From NCBI RefSeq assembly GCF_030146175.1, contig NZ_JASLCE010000088.1:1-36714 (forward strand): a DNA stretch of 36,714 nt, in the 5' to 3' direction. Position 1 is the first letter of the stretch. Each line of letters begins with the position of its first letter. Shown one piece after another: positions 24,508 through 33,463 of the stretch. This DNA comes from Flavobacterium sp. Lineage in GTDB: Bacteria; Bacteroidota; Bacteroidia; Flavobacteriales; Flavobacteriaceae. The translations under genes and the position numbers were made by a program. The notes beneath the pieces were generated by a model. It was not told the DNA's origin. It did not search any database and saw nothing but the letters and a program-made list of their open reading frames with translations.

Positions 24508-25461
24508 ATGAAACATTTTACATCCGTAAACCATATAGAAGATCTCGACGAGCTGTTATTACTGGCCAAACAGATCAAATCCGATCCTTATGCACATAAA
24601 ACATTAGGCGCGAATAAAACCATTGGACTTTTATTTTTTAATCCAAGTCTGCGAACCCGATTGAGTACGCAAAAAGCGGCCGCTAATCTGGGAATGAATT
24701 GTATCACCTTAAACCTGAATTCCGAAAGCTGGAGTCTGGAATTTGAAGACGGAGCCGTGATGGATGGGACGAAATCCGAACATATCAAAGAAGCCGCACA
24801 GGTGGTTGCGCAATACTGCGATATCATAGCAATCCGTAGTTTTCCTACGCTAACCGATAAGGAAAAAGACGAAGCAGAATATGTGATCAACGCTTTTATA
24901 AAAGCCGTTTCCATTCCGGTGATCAGTCTTGAAGGTTCTTCGGAACATCCATTACAGGCCGTAGCCGATATACTGACCATACAAGAATATAAAACCCGAC
25001 AAAGACCGAAAGTTGTCTTAACCTGGGCGCCACATCCGAAGGCGTTGCCTCATGCGGTTCCGAATTCGTTTGTCAAAATGATGCAAAAAGCTAATGTCGA
25101 TTTTGTGATCACCCATCCGGAAGGTTATGAACTCAATCCCGAAATCACACAAAACAGCACCATTGTGTACAATCAGGACGAGGCTTTTGAGAATGCCGAT
25201 TTTATTTATGCCAAAAACTGGAGCAATTACAACAATTATGGCGCCATTACCTCTCAGGATTTGTCGTGGATGGTAACCCCGGAAAAAATGATGCTTACCA
25301 ACCAGGCTAAGTTTATGCATTGTCTTCCGGTGCGCCGTAACCAGATTGTGAGCGATGCGGTTTTGGATGGCGATAATTCCATAGTGATTCCGCAGGCAAA
25401 TAACAGAACCTATGCCACACAGGCAATACTCACTAAAATACTACAGGATGAAAACAGCTAA
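24508..25461 (+). CDS. argF': N-acetyl- or N-succinyl-ornithine carbamoyltransferase
   Basis: Transfers the carbamoyl group from carbamoyl phosphate to N-acyl-ornithine, giving N-acyl-citrulline. It is 317 aa; carbamoyl-phosphate binding is at FFNPSLRTRLS (43-53) and the HCLPVRRN block is near the end. Length and blocks match the AOTCase/SOTCase subgroup found in Xanthomonas and Bacteroides, not the ordinary ornithine enzyme. The residue that sets acyl preference (Glu92 in Xanthomonas AOTCase, Pro90 in Bacteroides SOTCase) is Ser90 here, in MDGTKSEH. From memory of the mutational work, Ser at this site favours succinyl-ornithine. It lies 6 bases after argD and overlaps argB by 14 bases. Confidence 0.92.
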   Translation: MKHFTSVNHIEDLDELLLLAKQIKSDPYAHKTLGANKTIGLLFFNPSLRTRLSTQKAAANLGMNCITLNLNSESWSLEFEDGAVMDGTKSEHIKEAAQVVAQYCDIIAIRSFPTLTDKEKDEAEYVINAFIKAVSIPVISLEGSSEHPLQAVADILTIQEYKTRQRPKVVLTWAPHPKALPHAVPNSFVKMMQKANVDFVITHPEGYELNPEITQNSTIVYNQDEAFENADFIYAKNWSNYNNYGAITSQDLSWMVTPEKMMLTNQAKFMHCLPVRRNQIVSDAVLDGDNSIVIPQANNRTYATQAILTKILQDENS

Positions 25462-26236
25462 ACCGGAACTAACTCTTGTTAAAATCGGCGGAAACATTAT
25501 CGATGATCCGATCGCTTTGCATCAGGCGCTTACTGCTTTTTCACAGCTAAAAGGTAGCAAAATTCTGGTTCATGGTGGTGGTAAAGAAGCCAGTAAACTC
25601 GCTGCAATACTCGACCTCGAAACGCAAATGGTAGATGGTCGACGTATAACCGATCAGCCGATGCTGGATGTGGTTGTAATGACCTATGCCGGATTGATCA
25701 ATAAACGAATGGTAGCGCAACTCAACGCATTGGATTGTCCGGCTTTTGGTTTTTCCGGAGCCGATGGCAATCTGATTCAATCGGAGAAAAGAACCGTTCA
25801 GGATATTGATTTTGGTTTTGTGGGCGATATTCGTCATATCAATACCCCGCAACTCCTTTCGCTTCTCAGTACAAAAGCGGTACCGGTATTTTGTGCCATC
25901 ACACACGACGGAAAAGGTCAGTTGCTCAATACCAATGCCGATACCATTGCGGCCGAACTGGGTATTGCTTTGTCGGATACCTATTCCGTAAAAATCATCT
26001 ATTGTTTTGAAAAACAAGGCGTGTTGATTAATACCAACGACGAATCGTCCCTGATTCCATTACTAACGACATCGAAATACCGCGATCTGCTGGCTATCGG
26101 TGCCATTTATTCGGGAATGATTCCCAAACTCGATAATTGTTTCAGAGCATTGACAAAAGGCGTCGATCGCGTGATCATCGGAAACCTATCCACTTTAGAA
26201 AACCAAAATACATTATGTACCGTCATCCAGCTGTAA
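25448..26236 (+). CDS. argB: Acylglutamate kinase
   Basis: Phosphorylates N-acyl-glutamate with ATP. It is 262 aa from ATG 25448, with the amino-acid-kinase motifs VKIGGNIID (11-19, Lys12), VHGGGKEASKLA (41-52) and NTNADTIAAELG in the ATP half. It lacks the N-terminal extension typical of arginine-inhibited kinases, so feedback control at this step may be weak. It overlaps argF' by 14 bases and is followed by argE after 2 bases. Confidence 0.95.
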   Translation: MKTAKPELTLVKIGGNIIDDPIALHQALTAFSQLKGSKILVHGGGKEASKLAAILDLETQMVDGRRITDQPMLDVVVMTYAGLINKRMVAQLNALDCPAFGFSGADGNLIQSEKRTVQDIDFGFVGDIRHINTPQLLSLLSTKAVPVFCAITHDGKGQLLNTNADTIAAELGIALSDTYSVKIIYCFEKQGVLINTNDESSLIPLLTTSKYRDLLAIGAIYSGMIPKLDNCFRALTKGVDRVIIGNLSTLENQNTLCTVIQL

Positions 26237-26238
26237 AT

Positions 26239-27318
26239 ATGAAAACGATAATCAATTTAACCGCCGAAGCGATTCTTTTACTAAAAAAGCTAATCGAAAC
26301 CCCATCTTTTTCCGGAGAAGAAAACCAAACAGCTGTATTAATCGCCGACTGGTTCGAGCAACATGGCATTCCGTATCATCGGGAGAATAATAACCTCTGG
26401 GCCTATAATCGTCATTTCGACCGTACGAAGCCTACGCTATTACTCAATTCCCATCACGATACCGTAAAACCCAATCAGGCCTATACGCTCGATCCGTTTA
26501 CCGCTTTGGAAGAAGACGGAAAAATCTTCGGGTTAGGTAGTAATGATGCCGGTGGTTGCCTTGTAGCCTTACTCGCCGCATTCGCTTATTTTTATCCGCA
26601 GGAAAACCTGTCGCACAATATCGTGATGGTGGCTTCGGCCGAAGAAGAAAGCAGCGGTCCAAACGGATTGAACAGCGTGTTACAACACCTTCCGGAACTG
26701 GATTGTGCCATTGTTGGCGAACCGACCGAAATGCAATTGGCCATAGCCGAAAAAGGACTTTTGGTATTGGACATAACCGTACACGGAACCGCCAATCACG
26801 CAGCGCATGAAAACCCGGATAATCCGATTTATAATGCGTTAAACGTAATCGAATGGTTTCGGAACTATCGTTTTGAAAAAGTATCCGAAATACTCGGTCC
26901 GGTAAAAATGAGCGTTACGCAGGTCAATGCCGGAAAACAACACAATGTCGTACCATCCGAATGCCAACTGGTGGTTGATATCCGTGTTAATGATCAATAT
27001 AGCAATACCGAAATTCTCGATACGGTTGTACAATCCGTAAACGCAATCGTACAACCGCGATCGATGCATTTGAATGCTTCTTCCATCGCACCGGAACATC
27101 CATTGGTTCGATCGGGCGTAGCATTGGGGCGTACAACCTACGGCTCTCCTACCCTTTCCGATCAATCGGTTTTGAGTTGTCAATCTTTAAAATTAGGGCC
27201 CGGGAATTCGCTGCGTTCCCATACGGCCAATGAATTTATTTACCGCCATGAAATTGAAAAGGGAATCGCTTTGTATATCGAAATCCTTAATGGCTTTTTT
27301 AACAAAAAAACAGAATAG
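26239..27318 (+). CDS. argE: M20-family N-acyl-ornithine/citrulline deacylase
   Basis: A 359-aa metallopeptidase-like amidohydrolase. The zinc ligands and catalytic residues are in SHHDTVKP (H72, D74), SNDAGG (D103), EEES (E135/E136) and VGEPTE (E161), the M20 pattern. In this operon it should remove the acyl group from N-acyl-citrulline, since ArgF' acts on acylated ornithine and argininosuccinate synthase needs free citrulline. The start is ATG 26239; the frame is open upstream inside argB, but those codons carry no homology. It begins 2 bases after argB and ends 1 base before argH. Confidence 0.9.
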   Translation: MKTIINLTAEAILLLKKLIETPSFSGEENQTAVLIADWFEQHGIPYHRENNNLWAYNRHFDRTKPTLLLNSHHDTVKPNQAYTLDPFTALEEDGKIFGLGSNDAGGCLVALLAAFAYFYPQENLSHNIVMVASAEEESSGPNGLNSVLQHLPELDCAIVGEPTEMQLAIAEKGLLVLDITVHGTANHAAHENPDNPIYNALNVIEWFRNYRFEKVSEILGPVKMSVTQVNAGKQHNVVPSECQLVVDIRVNDQYSNTEILDTVVQSVNAIVQPRSMHLNASSIAPEHPLVRSGVALGRTTYGSPTLSDQSVLSCQSLKLGPGNSLRSHTANEFIYRHEIEKGIALYIEILNGFFNKKTE

Positions 27319-27319
27319 T

Positions 27320-28600
27320 ATGAAACTATGGGAAAAAGGGATCACCACCGATCAGAAAATAGAAAACTTTACCGTTGGAAACGACCGTGAACTGGATCTG
27401 GTACTCGCCCGATACGATGTGCTGGCTTCAATTGCCCATGCTAAAATGCTGGCCAAAACAGGTCTATTAAAAGAACAGGAAGCCACCGATATCGTCTTGG
27501 CACTGGAAGATATTCTGCAATATTGCAACCGTAAAAATTTTACCATCGATACGGATTTTGAAGATGTACATTCCAAAATCGAATTTATGCTGATTGAAAA
27601 ATTGGGCGCTACCGGAAAAAAAATTCATATGGCGCGTTCCCGAAACGATCAGGTTTTGGTGGCTGTACATCTTTATCTGAAAACCGAAATCGGCGAACTG
27701 AAAAATCTGATTACGGAGTTATTTGAATTACTGCTTGTTCTGGCCGAAAAGCATCAGGACGTTTTATTACCGGGCTATACGCATATGCAAATCGCCATGC
27801 CATCGTCGTTTGGTCTGTGGTTTTCCGCCTATGCCGAAAGTCTGATCGACGATATGATAGTAGTAAATGCCGCGCTACAAGTAGTCGATCAAAATCCGTT
27901 GGGTTCTGCAGCCGGCTATGGTAGTTCGTTTCCGATCGATCGTACGCATACGACTCAAACGCTAAAATTTTCAACCTTGAAATACAATGTTGTAGCCGCA
28001 CAAATGAGCCGTGGCAAGTCCGAAAAAACAGCCGCTTTTGCAATGAGTAGCATCGCAGCAACCTTATCGAAAATGGCAACCGATGCGTGCTTGTATCTGT
28101 GCCAGAATTTTGATTTTATCAGGCTTCCCGGTCATTTAACAACCGGGTCGAGTATTATGCCGCATAAAAAGAATCCGGATTTATTTGAACTGATCCGCGG
28201 TAAATGCAATAGAATACAAAGTCTGCCCTACGAACTGACGCTGCTCACCAATAACCTGCCGAATGGTTATCACAGGGAGTTTCAGTTATTAAAAGAAGGC
28301 TTATTTCCAGCAATGGAAAATTTAAAATCCTGTTTGGAAATGACCTGTTATGCGTTACAAAACATCGAAATTAACACCTCCATTTTAGAGGATTCGAAAT
28401 ACAAACACCTCTTTACCGTTGATACACTGAACGAACTGGTAACCCGAGGCATTCCGTTTCGCGATGCGTATAAAATCGTAGCGGAACAAATTGAAAAAGG
28501 GACTTATAATGCGCCGGAAGCGATTTCTCATACCCACGAAGGCAGTATCAATAATTTGTGTCTGGATAAGATCCGTCAAAAAATGCAGGCGGTACTATAA
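27320..28600 (+). CDS. argH: Argininosuccinate lyase
   Basis: Splits argininosuccinate into arginine and fumarate. It is 426 aa from ATG 27320 and starts MKLWEKG, the usual N-terminus of the family. It has ARSRNDQV (105-112), PGYTHMQ (151-157) and the superfamily signature GSSIMPHKKNPD (276-287), whose Ser is the catalytic acid. It is the last gene of the operon and is followed by a bidirectional terminator. An in-frame ATG at 27230, inside argE, is unlikely to be used. Confidence 0.97.
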   Translation: MKLWEKGITTDQKIENFTVGNDRELDLVLARYDVLASIAHAKMLAKTGLLKEQEATDIVLALEDILQYCNRKNFTIDTDFEDVHSKIEFMLIEKLGATGKKIHMARSRNDQVLVAVHLYLKTEIGELKNLITELFELLLVLAEKHQDVLLPGYTHMQIAMPSSFGLWFSAYAESLIDDMIVVNAALQVVDQNPLGSAAGYGSSFPIDRTHTTQTLKFSTLKYNVVAAQMSRGKSEKTAAFAMSSIAATLSKMATDACLYLCQNFDFIRLPGHLTTGSSIMPHKKNPDLFELIRGKCNRIQSLPYELTLLTNNLPNGYHREFQLLKEGLFPAMENLKSCLEMTCYALQNIEINTSILEDSKYKHLFTVDTLNELVTRGIPFRDAYKIVAEQIEKGTYNAPEAISHTHEGSINNLCLDKIRQKMQAVL

Positions 28601-28630
28601 AAAAAGAGGTTCCAAATGGAACCTCTTTTT
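28601..28630. terminator. Bidirectional terminator between argH and ytxJ
   Basis: A 13-bp perfect stem (28601-28613 with 28618-28630) around AAAT, with A and T tracts on both ends. It begins directly after the argH stop and touches the stop of the minus-strand ytxJ gene. Confidence 0.92.
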
Positions 28631-29013
28631 TATTCGGCCCATCGTTTCAGATCGTCGGCCTGTATTGCACTGTGGGAAGCGTTATACACCGCTTTTCCAT
28701 CTTTGATCACTATAAGTTGCGGCGATTCGTGCTGTACGTCAAAACGCTCCGCTATTCCATTCGAAAGCGGTCGCTGTGCCAATAAATCCAAAAAGTACAC
28801 ATCCAGTTCATCGTCCAGAGCATATTCCCGTTCAAATTGTTTTAAAGCCATACGGCTAATGCTACATCGGGTACTGTGTTTAAAAATAACCGCCGGTTTT
28901 TCGAAAGACTGTTCCGCAATCGCATCCAAAGTGGTCGTTTCTAAAAGTTTCCAGTTCACTTTTGAAGGAACAGCTTCTTCCTGTCCTCCGAATATTTTAT
29001 CCAAAAATCCCAT
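28630..29013 (-). CDS. ytxJ: Bacillithiol-system monothiol protein YtxJ
   Basis: A 127-aa thioredoxin-fold protein. A single Cys (C50) is in KHSTRCSISRMA, the monothiol bacilliredoxin-like motif, and a cis-Pro is in ESPQLIVI. This pattern is typical of YtxJ, which is found in organisms making bacillithiol. The YtxJ role in removing bacillithiol from protein thiols is proposed from genome context, not firmly proven. The bacillithiol biosynthesis genes are not in the window. It is cytosolic and convergent with argH. Confidence 0.9.
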   Translation of the reverse strand: MGFLDKIFGGQEEAVPSKVNWKLLETTTLDAIAEQSFEKPAVIFKHSTRCSISRMALKQFEREYALDDELDVYFLDLLAQRPLSNGIAERFDVQHESPQLIVIKDGKAVYNASHSAIQADDLKRWAE

Positions 29014-29168
29014 TTCTGTCCGATTTTACGCCATTTTGGCATTTATTTTTTGTAAATTTAAGTACTAAAACGCCAATTTGTCTTGTTTTTTACATTGGAA
29101 CATAAATTGACTACTACCAATCAAAGTTAAAAAATAACTATCACAATCGACAAACAACATTTAAAAAT

Positions 29169-31775
29169 ATGAATTTTAATAACCTAACAATCAAATCTCA
29201 GGAAGCCCTGCAACAAGCGCAACAAATTGCGCAAGGTTCAGGCCATCAGCAAATCGAGAACGAGCATATCTTTAAAGGTATCCTCGAAGTTGATGAGAAT
29301 GTGGCACCATTCATTTTGAAAAAACTGAATGTGAATGTAAACCTGTTCAAACAAATTCTGGACAGTACGATTCAAAGTTTTCCTAAAGTAAGCGGAAGCG
29401 AACTGATGTTTTCCCGCGATGCCGGAACAACCTTAAACGAAGCCGCCAATATTGCTAAAAAAATGAACGACGAATATGTATCGATCGAACATTTATTATT
29501 GGCAATATTCAAATCGAAAAGCAAAGTGGCACAGATCTTAAAAGATCAGGGTGTGACCGAAAAAGGCCTTGAAAGTGCCATTAATGAAATCCGAAAAGGC
29601 GAACGGGTAACCTCAGCTTCGGCCGAAGAAACCTATAATGCCTTAAACAAATATGCAAAAAATCTGAACCAGCTGGCCAACGACGGCAAACTGGATCCTG
29701 TGATCGGTCGTGATGAGGAAATCCGCCGTGTATTACAGATTTTATCCCGTCGTACCAAAAACAATCCGATGTTGGTTGGAGAGCCGGGTGTGGGTAAAAC
29801 CGCAATCGCCGAAGGTCTGGCACACCGTATTGTTCAGGGAGACGTACCGGAAAACCTAAAAGACAAAGTGGTCTTTTCATTGGATATGGGGGCGTTGATT
29901 GCCGGAGCCAAATACAAAGGGGAATTCGAAGAGCGTTTAAAATCGGTGGTAAAAGAAGTAACTTCTGCCGAAGGTGACATCGTATTATTTATCGATGAGA
30001 TTCATACATTGGTTGGTGCCGGAGGTGGCGAAGGCGCGATGGATGCCGCGAATATTCTAAAACCGGCTTTGGCCCGTGGCGAATTACGAGCCATCGGAGC
30101 GACTACGCTGGACGAATATCAGAAATATTTTGAAAAAGATAAAGCACTGGAACGTCGTTTCCAAAAAGTTATGGTGGACGAGCCGGATACCGAAAGTGCG
30201 ATCTCGATCCTACGCGGTATCAAGGAAAAATATGAAGCACACCATAAAGTGCGTATCAAAGACGATGCGATTATTGCCGCTGTGGAATTGTCGCAACGCT
30301 ATATCACCAATCGTTTCCTTCCGGATAAGGCGATTGACTTAATGGATGAAGCGGCTTCCAAATTGCGTATGGAAATCAACTCCAAACCGGAAGAACTGGA
30401 TGTTTTGGATCGTAAAATTATGCAGCTGGAAATCGAAATTGAAGCTATTAAACGTGAAAACGACGAAAACAAGCTTAAAATATTAGGTCTGGATCTGGCC
30501 AATTTGAAAGAAGAACGCAACGAGATTTTTGCCAAATGGAAATCGGAAAAAGATGTTGTAGACAACATTCAGGCGACCAAACAGGAAATTGAAGATCTGA
30601 AATTACAGGCCGAACGCGCCGAACGTGATGGCGATTACGGTAAAGTAGCCGAAATCCGTTACGGAAAAAGCAAAGAAGCGCAGGAACGTCTGGATGTCTT
30701 GCAAAAACAATTACAGGAAAACCAATCCGGTCATTCTTTGATTAAGGAAGAGGTTACCCATGACGATATTGCGGAAGTCGTAGCCAAATGGACCGGTGTT
30801 CCGGTAACCAAAATGCTGCAAAGCGAACGCGAAAAATTATTAAAACTGGAAGACGAATTGCACCACAGAGTGGTTGGACAGGAAGAAGCCATACAGGCAA
30901 TTAGTGATGCCGTACGCCGTAGTCGTGCCGGTTTACAGGATTCCCGTAAACCTATCGGTTCGTTCCTGTTCTTAGGTACAACCGGTGTGGGTAAAACCGA
31001 ATTGGCAAAAGCCCTGGCCGAATACCTGTTTGACGATGAAAATGCGATGACACGTATCGATATGAGTGAATATCAGGAACGTCATAGTGTGAGCCGATTG
31101 GTAGGTGCGCCTCCGGGATATGTCGGTTATGACGAAGGTGGACAGTTGACGGAAGCCGTTCGAAGAAAACCGTATTCCGTAGTCTTATTGGATGAAATCG
31201 AAAAAGCCCATCCGGATACGTTTAATATCCTGTTACAGGTATTGGACGAAGGACGCTTAACGGACAACAAAGGTCGTCTGGCTGATTTTAGAAATACGAT
31301 TATCATCATGACTTCCAATATGGGTAGTCATATCATACAGGAGAAATTCGAGAATCTGAAAGGAAGTATCGAAGCGGCAACCGAAGCGGCCAAAGTGGAA
31401 GTACTTGGTTTACTAAAACAAACCGTTCGTCCGGAATTTATTAACCGTATTGATGAGATCGTGATGTTTACACCGTTGAGTTCGGCCAACATCCGTGAAA
31501 TCGTAGGATTACAGTTAAAAAGCGTGATCAAAATGCTGGCACAACAGCATATTACGATGGATGCCACACCGGAAGCGATCGATTATCTGGCGCAAAAAGG
31601 ATACGATCCGCACTTTGGTGCGCGTCCGGTAAAACGAGTGATTCAACGGGAAGTACTGAACGAATTGTCCAAGGAAATTCTTTCCGGTAAAGTAGCCACC
31701 GATAGTATCGTGTTACTGGACAGTTTCGACGGTCAATTGGTTTTCCGCAACCAGGCGGCAACCGATAACAAATAA
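29169..31775 (+). CDS. clpB: ATP-dependent chaperone ClpB
   Basis: A hexameric AAA+ disaggregase working with DnaK. It is 868 aa, with the N-terminal double Clp domain (1-145), the first ATPase (Walker A GEPGVGKT 204-211, Walker B VLFIDE 272-277), the long coiled-coil middle domain (about 400-520) that marks ClpB, and the second ATPase (GTTGVGKT 603-610, VVLLDE 671-676, pore loop GYVGYDEGG 650-658). It lies in a single-gene unit ended by hairpins at 31827-31838 and 31852-31887. No heat-shock operator could be identified upstream. Confidence 0.98.
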   Translation: MNFNNLTIKSQEALQQAQQIAQGSGHQQIENEHIFKGILEVDENVAPFILKKLNVNVNLFKQILDSTIQSFPKVSGSELMFSRDAGTTLNEAANIAKKMNDEYVSIEHLLLAIFKSKSKVAQILKDQGVTEKGLESAINEIRKGERVTSASAEETYNALNKYAKNLNQLANDGKLDPVIGRDEEIRRVLQILSRRTKNNPMLVGEPGVGKTAIAEGLAHRIVQGDVPENLKDKVVFSLDMGALIAGAKYKGEFEERLKSVVKEVTSAEGDIVLFIDEIHTLVGAGGGEGAMDAANILKPALARGELRAIGATTLDEYQKYFEKDKALERRFQKVMVDEPDTESAISILRGIKEKYEAHHKVRIKDDAIIAAVELSQRYITNRFLPDKAIDLMDEAASKLRMEINSKPEELDVLDRKIMQLEIEIEAIKRENDENKLKILGLDLANLKEERNEIFAKWKSEKDVVDNIQATKQEIEDLKLQAERAERDGDYGKVAEIRYGKSKEAQERLDVLQKQLQENQSGHSLIKEEVTHDDIAEVVAKWTGVPVTKMLQSEREKLLKLEDELHHRVVGQEEAIQAISDAVRRSRAGLQDSRKPIGSFLFLGTTGVGKTELAKALAEYLFDDENAMTRIDMSEYQERHSVSRLVGAPPGYVGYDEGGQLTEAVRRKPYSVVLLDEIEKAHPDTFNILLQVLDEGRLTDNKGRLADFRNTIIIMTSNMGSHIIQEKFENLKGSIEAATEAAKVEVLGLLKQTVRPEFINRIDEIVMFTPLSSANIREIVGLQLKSVIKMLAQQHITMDATPEAIDYLAQKGYDPHFGARPVKRVIQREVLNELSKEILSGKVATDSIVLLDSFDGQLVFRNQAATDNK

Positions 31776-31826
31776 AAAATAGCCGTAGTAACGGACGACA
31801 ATATAGTATAATTTGTTTTTCATAAT

Positions 31827-31887
31827 ACCCGAAAGGGTTGGTTTTTGGTTGAAAACACCGGTCCCCACAAAAGGCCGGTGTTTTTTT
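31827..31887 (+). terminator. Terminator region of clpB
   Basis: A short ACCC-GAAA-GGGT hairpin (31827-31838) is followed by a stronger 10-bp stem (31852-31861 with 31875-31884; ACACCGG/CCGGTGT) and seven T. Confidence 0.85.
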
Positions 31888-31930
31888 ATTCGCTAAAGTT
31901 TTATAAATTGGATTCCTTTTTCCAACGACT

Positions 31931-32608
31931 ATGACACTAAGCAGCAGAGCCGAAAACTATATCAACACGCTCGATCGGAATCCGGAATGGATAAGTTCGA
32001 CGCCAGCCATTCAAAAATACCTTTCCCGTTATCGTTTGGAAAACAGCGACCGATTATTCCAGATACAACAGGATTATTCCGGTTATACCTTTTCACCCGA
32101 TAAGGATTCGGATTATGCCATCCGATTGTATTTTTTATCGGATGCCATCACCGCCAAAAATCAAAAGATCTATTATACGACCATCGACGGTAAAGCCGCT
32201 TTTTCGATGGATAACAGTAAAACCGAACCGTATTATCTGATTGCGGAAAATGGTGCGGTTTGGTATTGGGATGACGCGGTTAACCAGTATTTCTGTTTAT
32301 ACGAATCCATAGAGGTGCTGATCGAGATTTATGCACTGGAACGCGATTACCAGTATCATTCGTCTTTTCCGGCAAAAGATCTGGCCTCGGAAGACGTTAA
32401 ATCAATTATCGACTACCTGAACCAACATTATACTTTTGTTCCGGAATGTTCCGATAGGTATCAATATTACTGGCAAACCGATTATGATCTGATCCGTATC
32501 CTGTATAACGACTATGAAAAGGAATATTCACTTGTGATCAATAGTGTTAGCCCTCATAATTTCCAATTGATCTTAGACGGACTCAAACGGGATAATCTGT
32601 ATCTTTGA
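31931..32608 (+). CDS. Cytosolic protein of unknown function
   Basis: A 225-aa protein with no signal peptide or membrane segment. It is rich in Tyr, Asp and Ser (for example DYSGYTFSPDKDSDYAIRLYF and YLIAENGAVWYWDD). The Trp/Tyr-rich beta pattern with an acidic tail faintly recalls SUKH/SMI1-type immunity proteins, but I could not confirm this. The next gene starts 19 bases after its stop. No toxin gene is visible beside it. Confidence 0.7.
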   Translation: MTLSSRAENYINTLDRNPEWISSTPAIQKYLSRYRLENSDRLFQIQQDYSGYTFSPDKDSDYAIRLYFLSDAITAKNQKIYYTTIDGKAAFSMDNSKTEPYYLIAENGAVWYWDDAVNQYFCLYESIEVLIEIYALERDYQYHSSFPAKDLASEDVKSIIDYLNQHYTFVPECSDRYQYYWQTDYDLIRILYNDYEKEYSLVINSVSPHNFQLILDGLKRDNLYL

Positions 32609-32626
32609 TCCTCATTTCCGCTTACT

Positions 32627-33220
32627 ATGATACGCCTACTTTCCGTTTTCCTTTTTTTAAATATATGTATCGGTTATTCGCAAAAGAACAGCCTTGACAT
32701 TCGCCCGGTCAATCGTTTTAGCAATCTAAAATACCTTGCCGTTCACGGGGAAAAAATACAGGAGTTTAGCTATTCGGAATCGGTAATTCGCGCTGAAAAA
32801 AATCATTATGCCATTGCAATGACCATTCACGGTCACCAACGCAAATTTACGTTTCCATTTACAAAGGAGGACTTAAACGGAAAAGACAGCCTCAATTCGG
32901 GTCTGACAGAAGCTTTTTACGCCGAAAAGATAACGTATCATCTCGATGACAAGGAATACATTCTATACAAACACATCGATTACAATTGTTATGATCCGTT
33001 ATGCGGCAGCAAACACGGTCATCGTACGATGATTACCGGTAGCAGCTATTTTAGTCCGGATTACGGCTTGCTCTTTATCAGTCAGAACAACAATATGACG
33101 CTGGAAATTCTGACTAGTATCAACGGAAAAGAAGCTCCGAAAGATTTGATCATCGCTATTCTAAAAGACAATCAGGTGGATAATCGTATTATTAAAGAAT
33201 ATAAAAAAGTAAAGCTGTAG
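32627..33220 (+). CDS. Exported protein of unknown function
   Basis: A 197-aa protein with a signal peptide (about 1-19, cleaved near GYSQ) and no further membrane segment. It has a mixed alpha/beta composition with two nearby Cys in YNCYDPLCGSKHGHR, a possible disulfide or metal site with its following His residues. It is probably in the periplasm. I recognise no family. It is probably co-transcribed with the preceding unknown gene, 19 bases away. Confidence 0.7.
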   Translation: MIRLLSVFLFLNICIGYSQKNSLDIRPVNRFSNLKYLAVHGEKIQEFSYSESVIRAEKNHYAIAMTIHGHQRKFTFPFTKEDLNGKDSLNSGLTEAFYAEKITYHLDDKEYILYKHIDYNCYDPLCGSKHGHRTMITGSSYFSPDYGLLFISQNNNMTLEILTSINGKEAPKDLIIAILKDNQVDNRIIKEYKKVKL

Positions 33221-33279
33221 ATATCTTTCAAAACAGCAGTCCATAAAAAATTATTATTTAAAATTTTCAAGACATCGAA

Positions 33280-33453
33280 ATGATTTACAAAAAAATTACC
33301 ACTGATAATGAGCTATATATTTGGATGAATGGTAAGCTTCTTTTAAAGAAATGGATCGGAACTTCATATCACTCCAAAGTTTTTGATGTAACAGCATATG
33401 GAAAAAACACGTACATGAGCATAACTGAAAAAGGAAAACAAATCAATCCATAA
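33280..33453 (+). CDS. Small 57-aa protein of unknown function
   Basis: An ATG-to-TAA frame of 57 codons. The peptide is basic, with two Trp (LYIWMNGKLLLKKWIG) and a mixed beta-like pattern, and is AT-richer than its neighbours. The lower GC than flanking genes could mean recent acquisition. It lies 59 bases after the exported protein gene and ends 10 bases before the convergent TIM-barrel gene. It is probably real but unproven. Confidence 0.5.
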   Translation: MIYKKITTDNELYIWMNGKLLLKKWIGTSYHSKVFDVTAYGKNTYMSITEKGKQINP

Positions 33454-33463
33454 AAGTCACTCA

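Noticed and set aside
25412..25447. Upstream in-frame ATG for argB
   Set aside because: It lies deep in argF' and adds residues not found in the family, so ATG 25448 was taken.
25547..26017. 156-codon antisense frame inside argB
   Set aside because: It is fully nested in a strongly conserved gene and has no recognisable protein features.
26137..26238. Upstream in-frame ATG for argE
   Set aside because: It lies inside argB and the extra residues are basic, with no family match.
27230..27319. Upstream in-frame ATG for argH
   Set aside because: It lies inside argE; the family begins at MKLWEKG.
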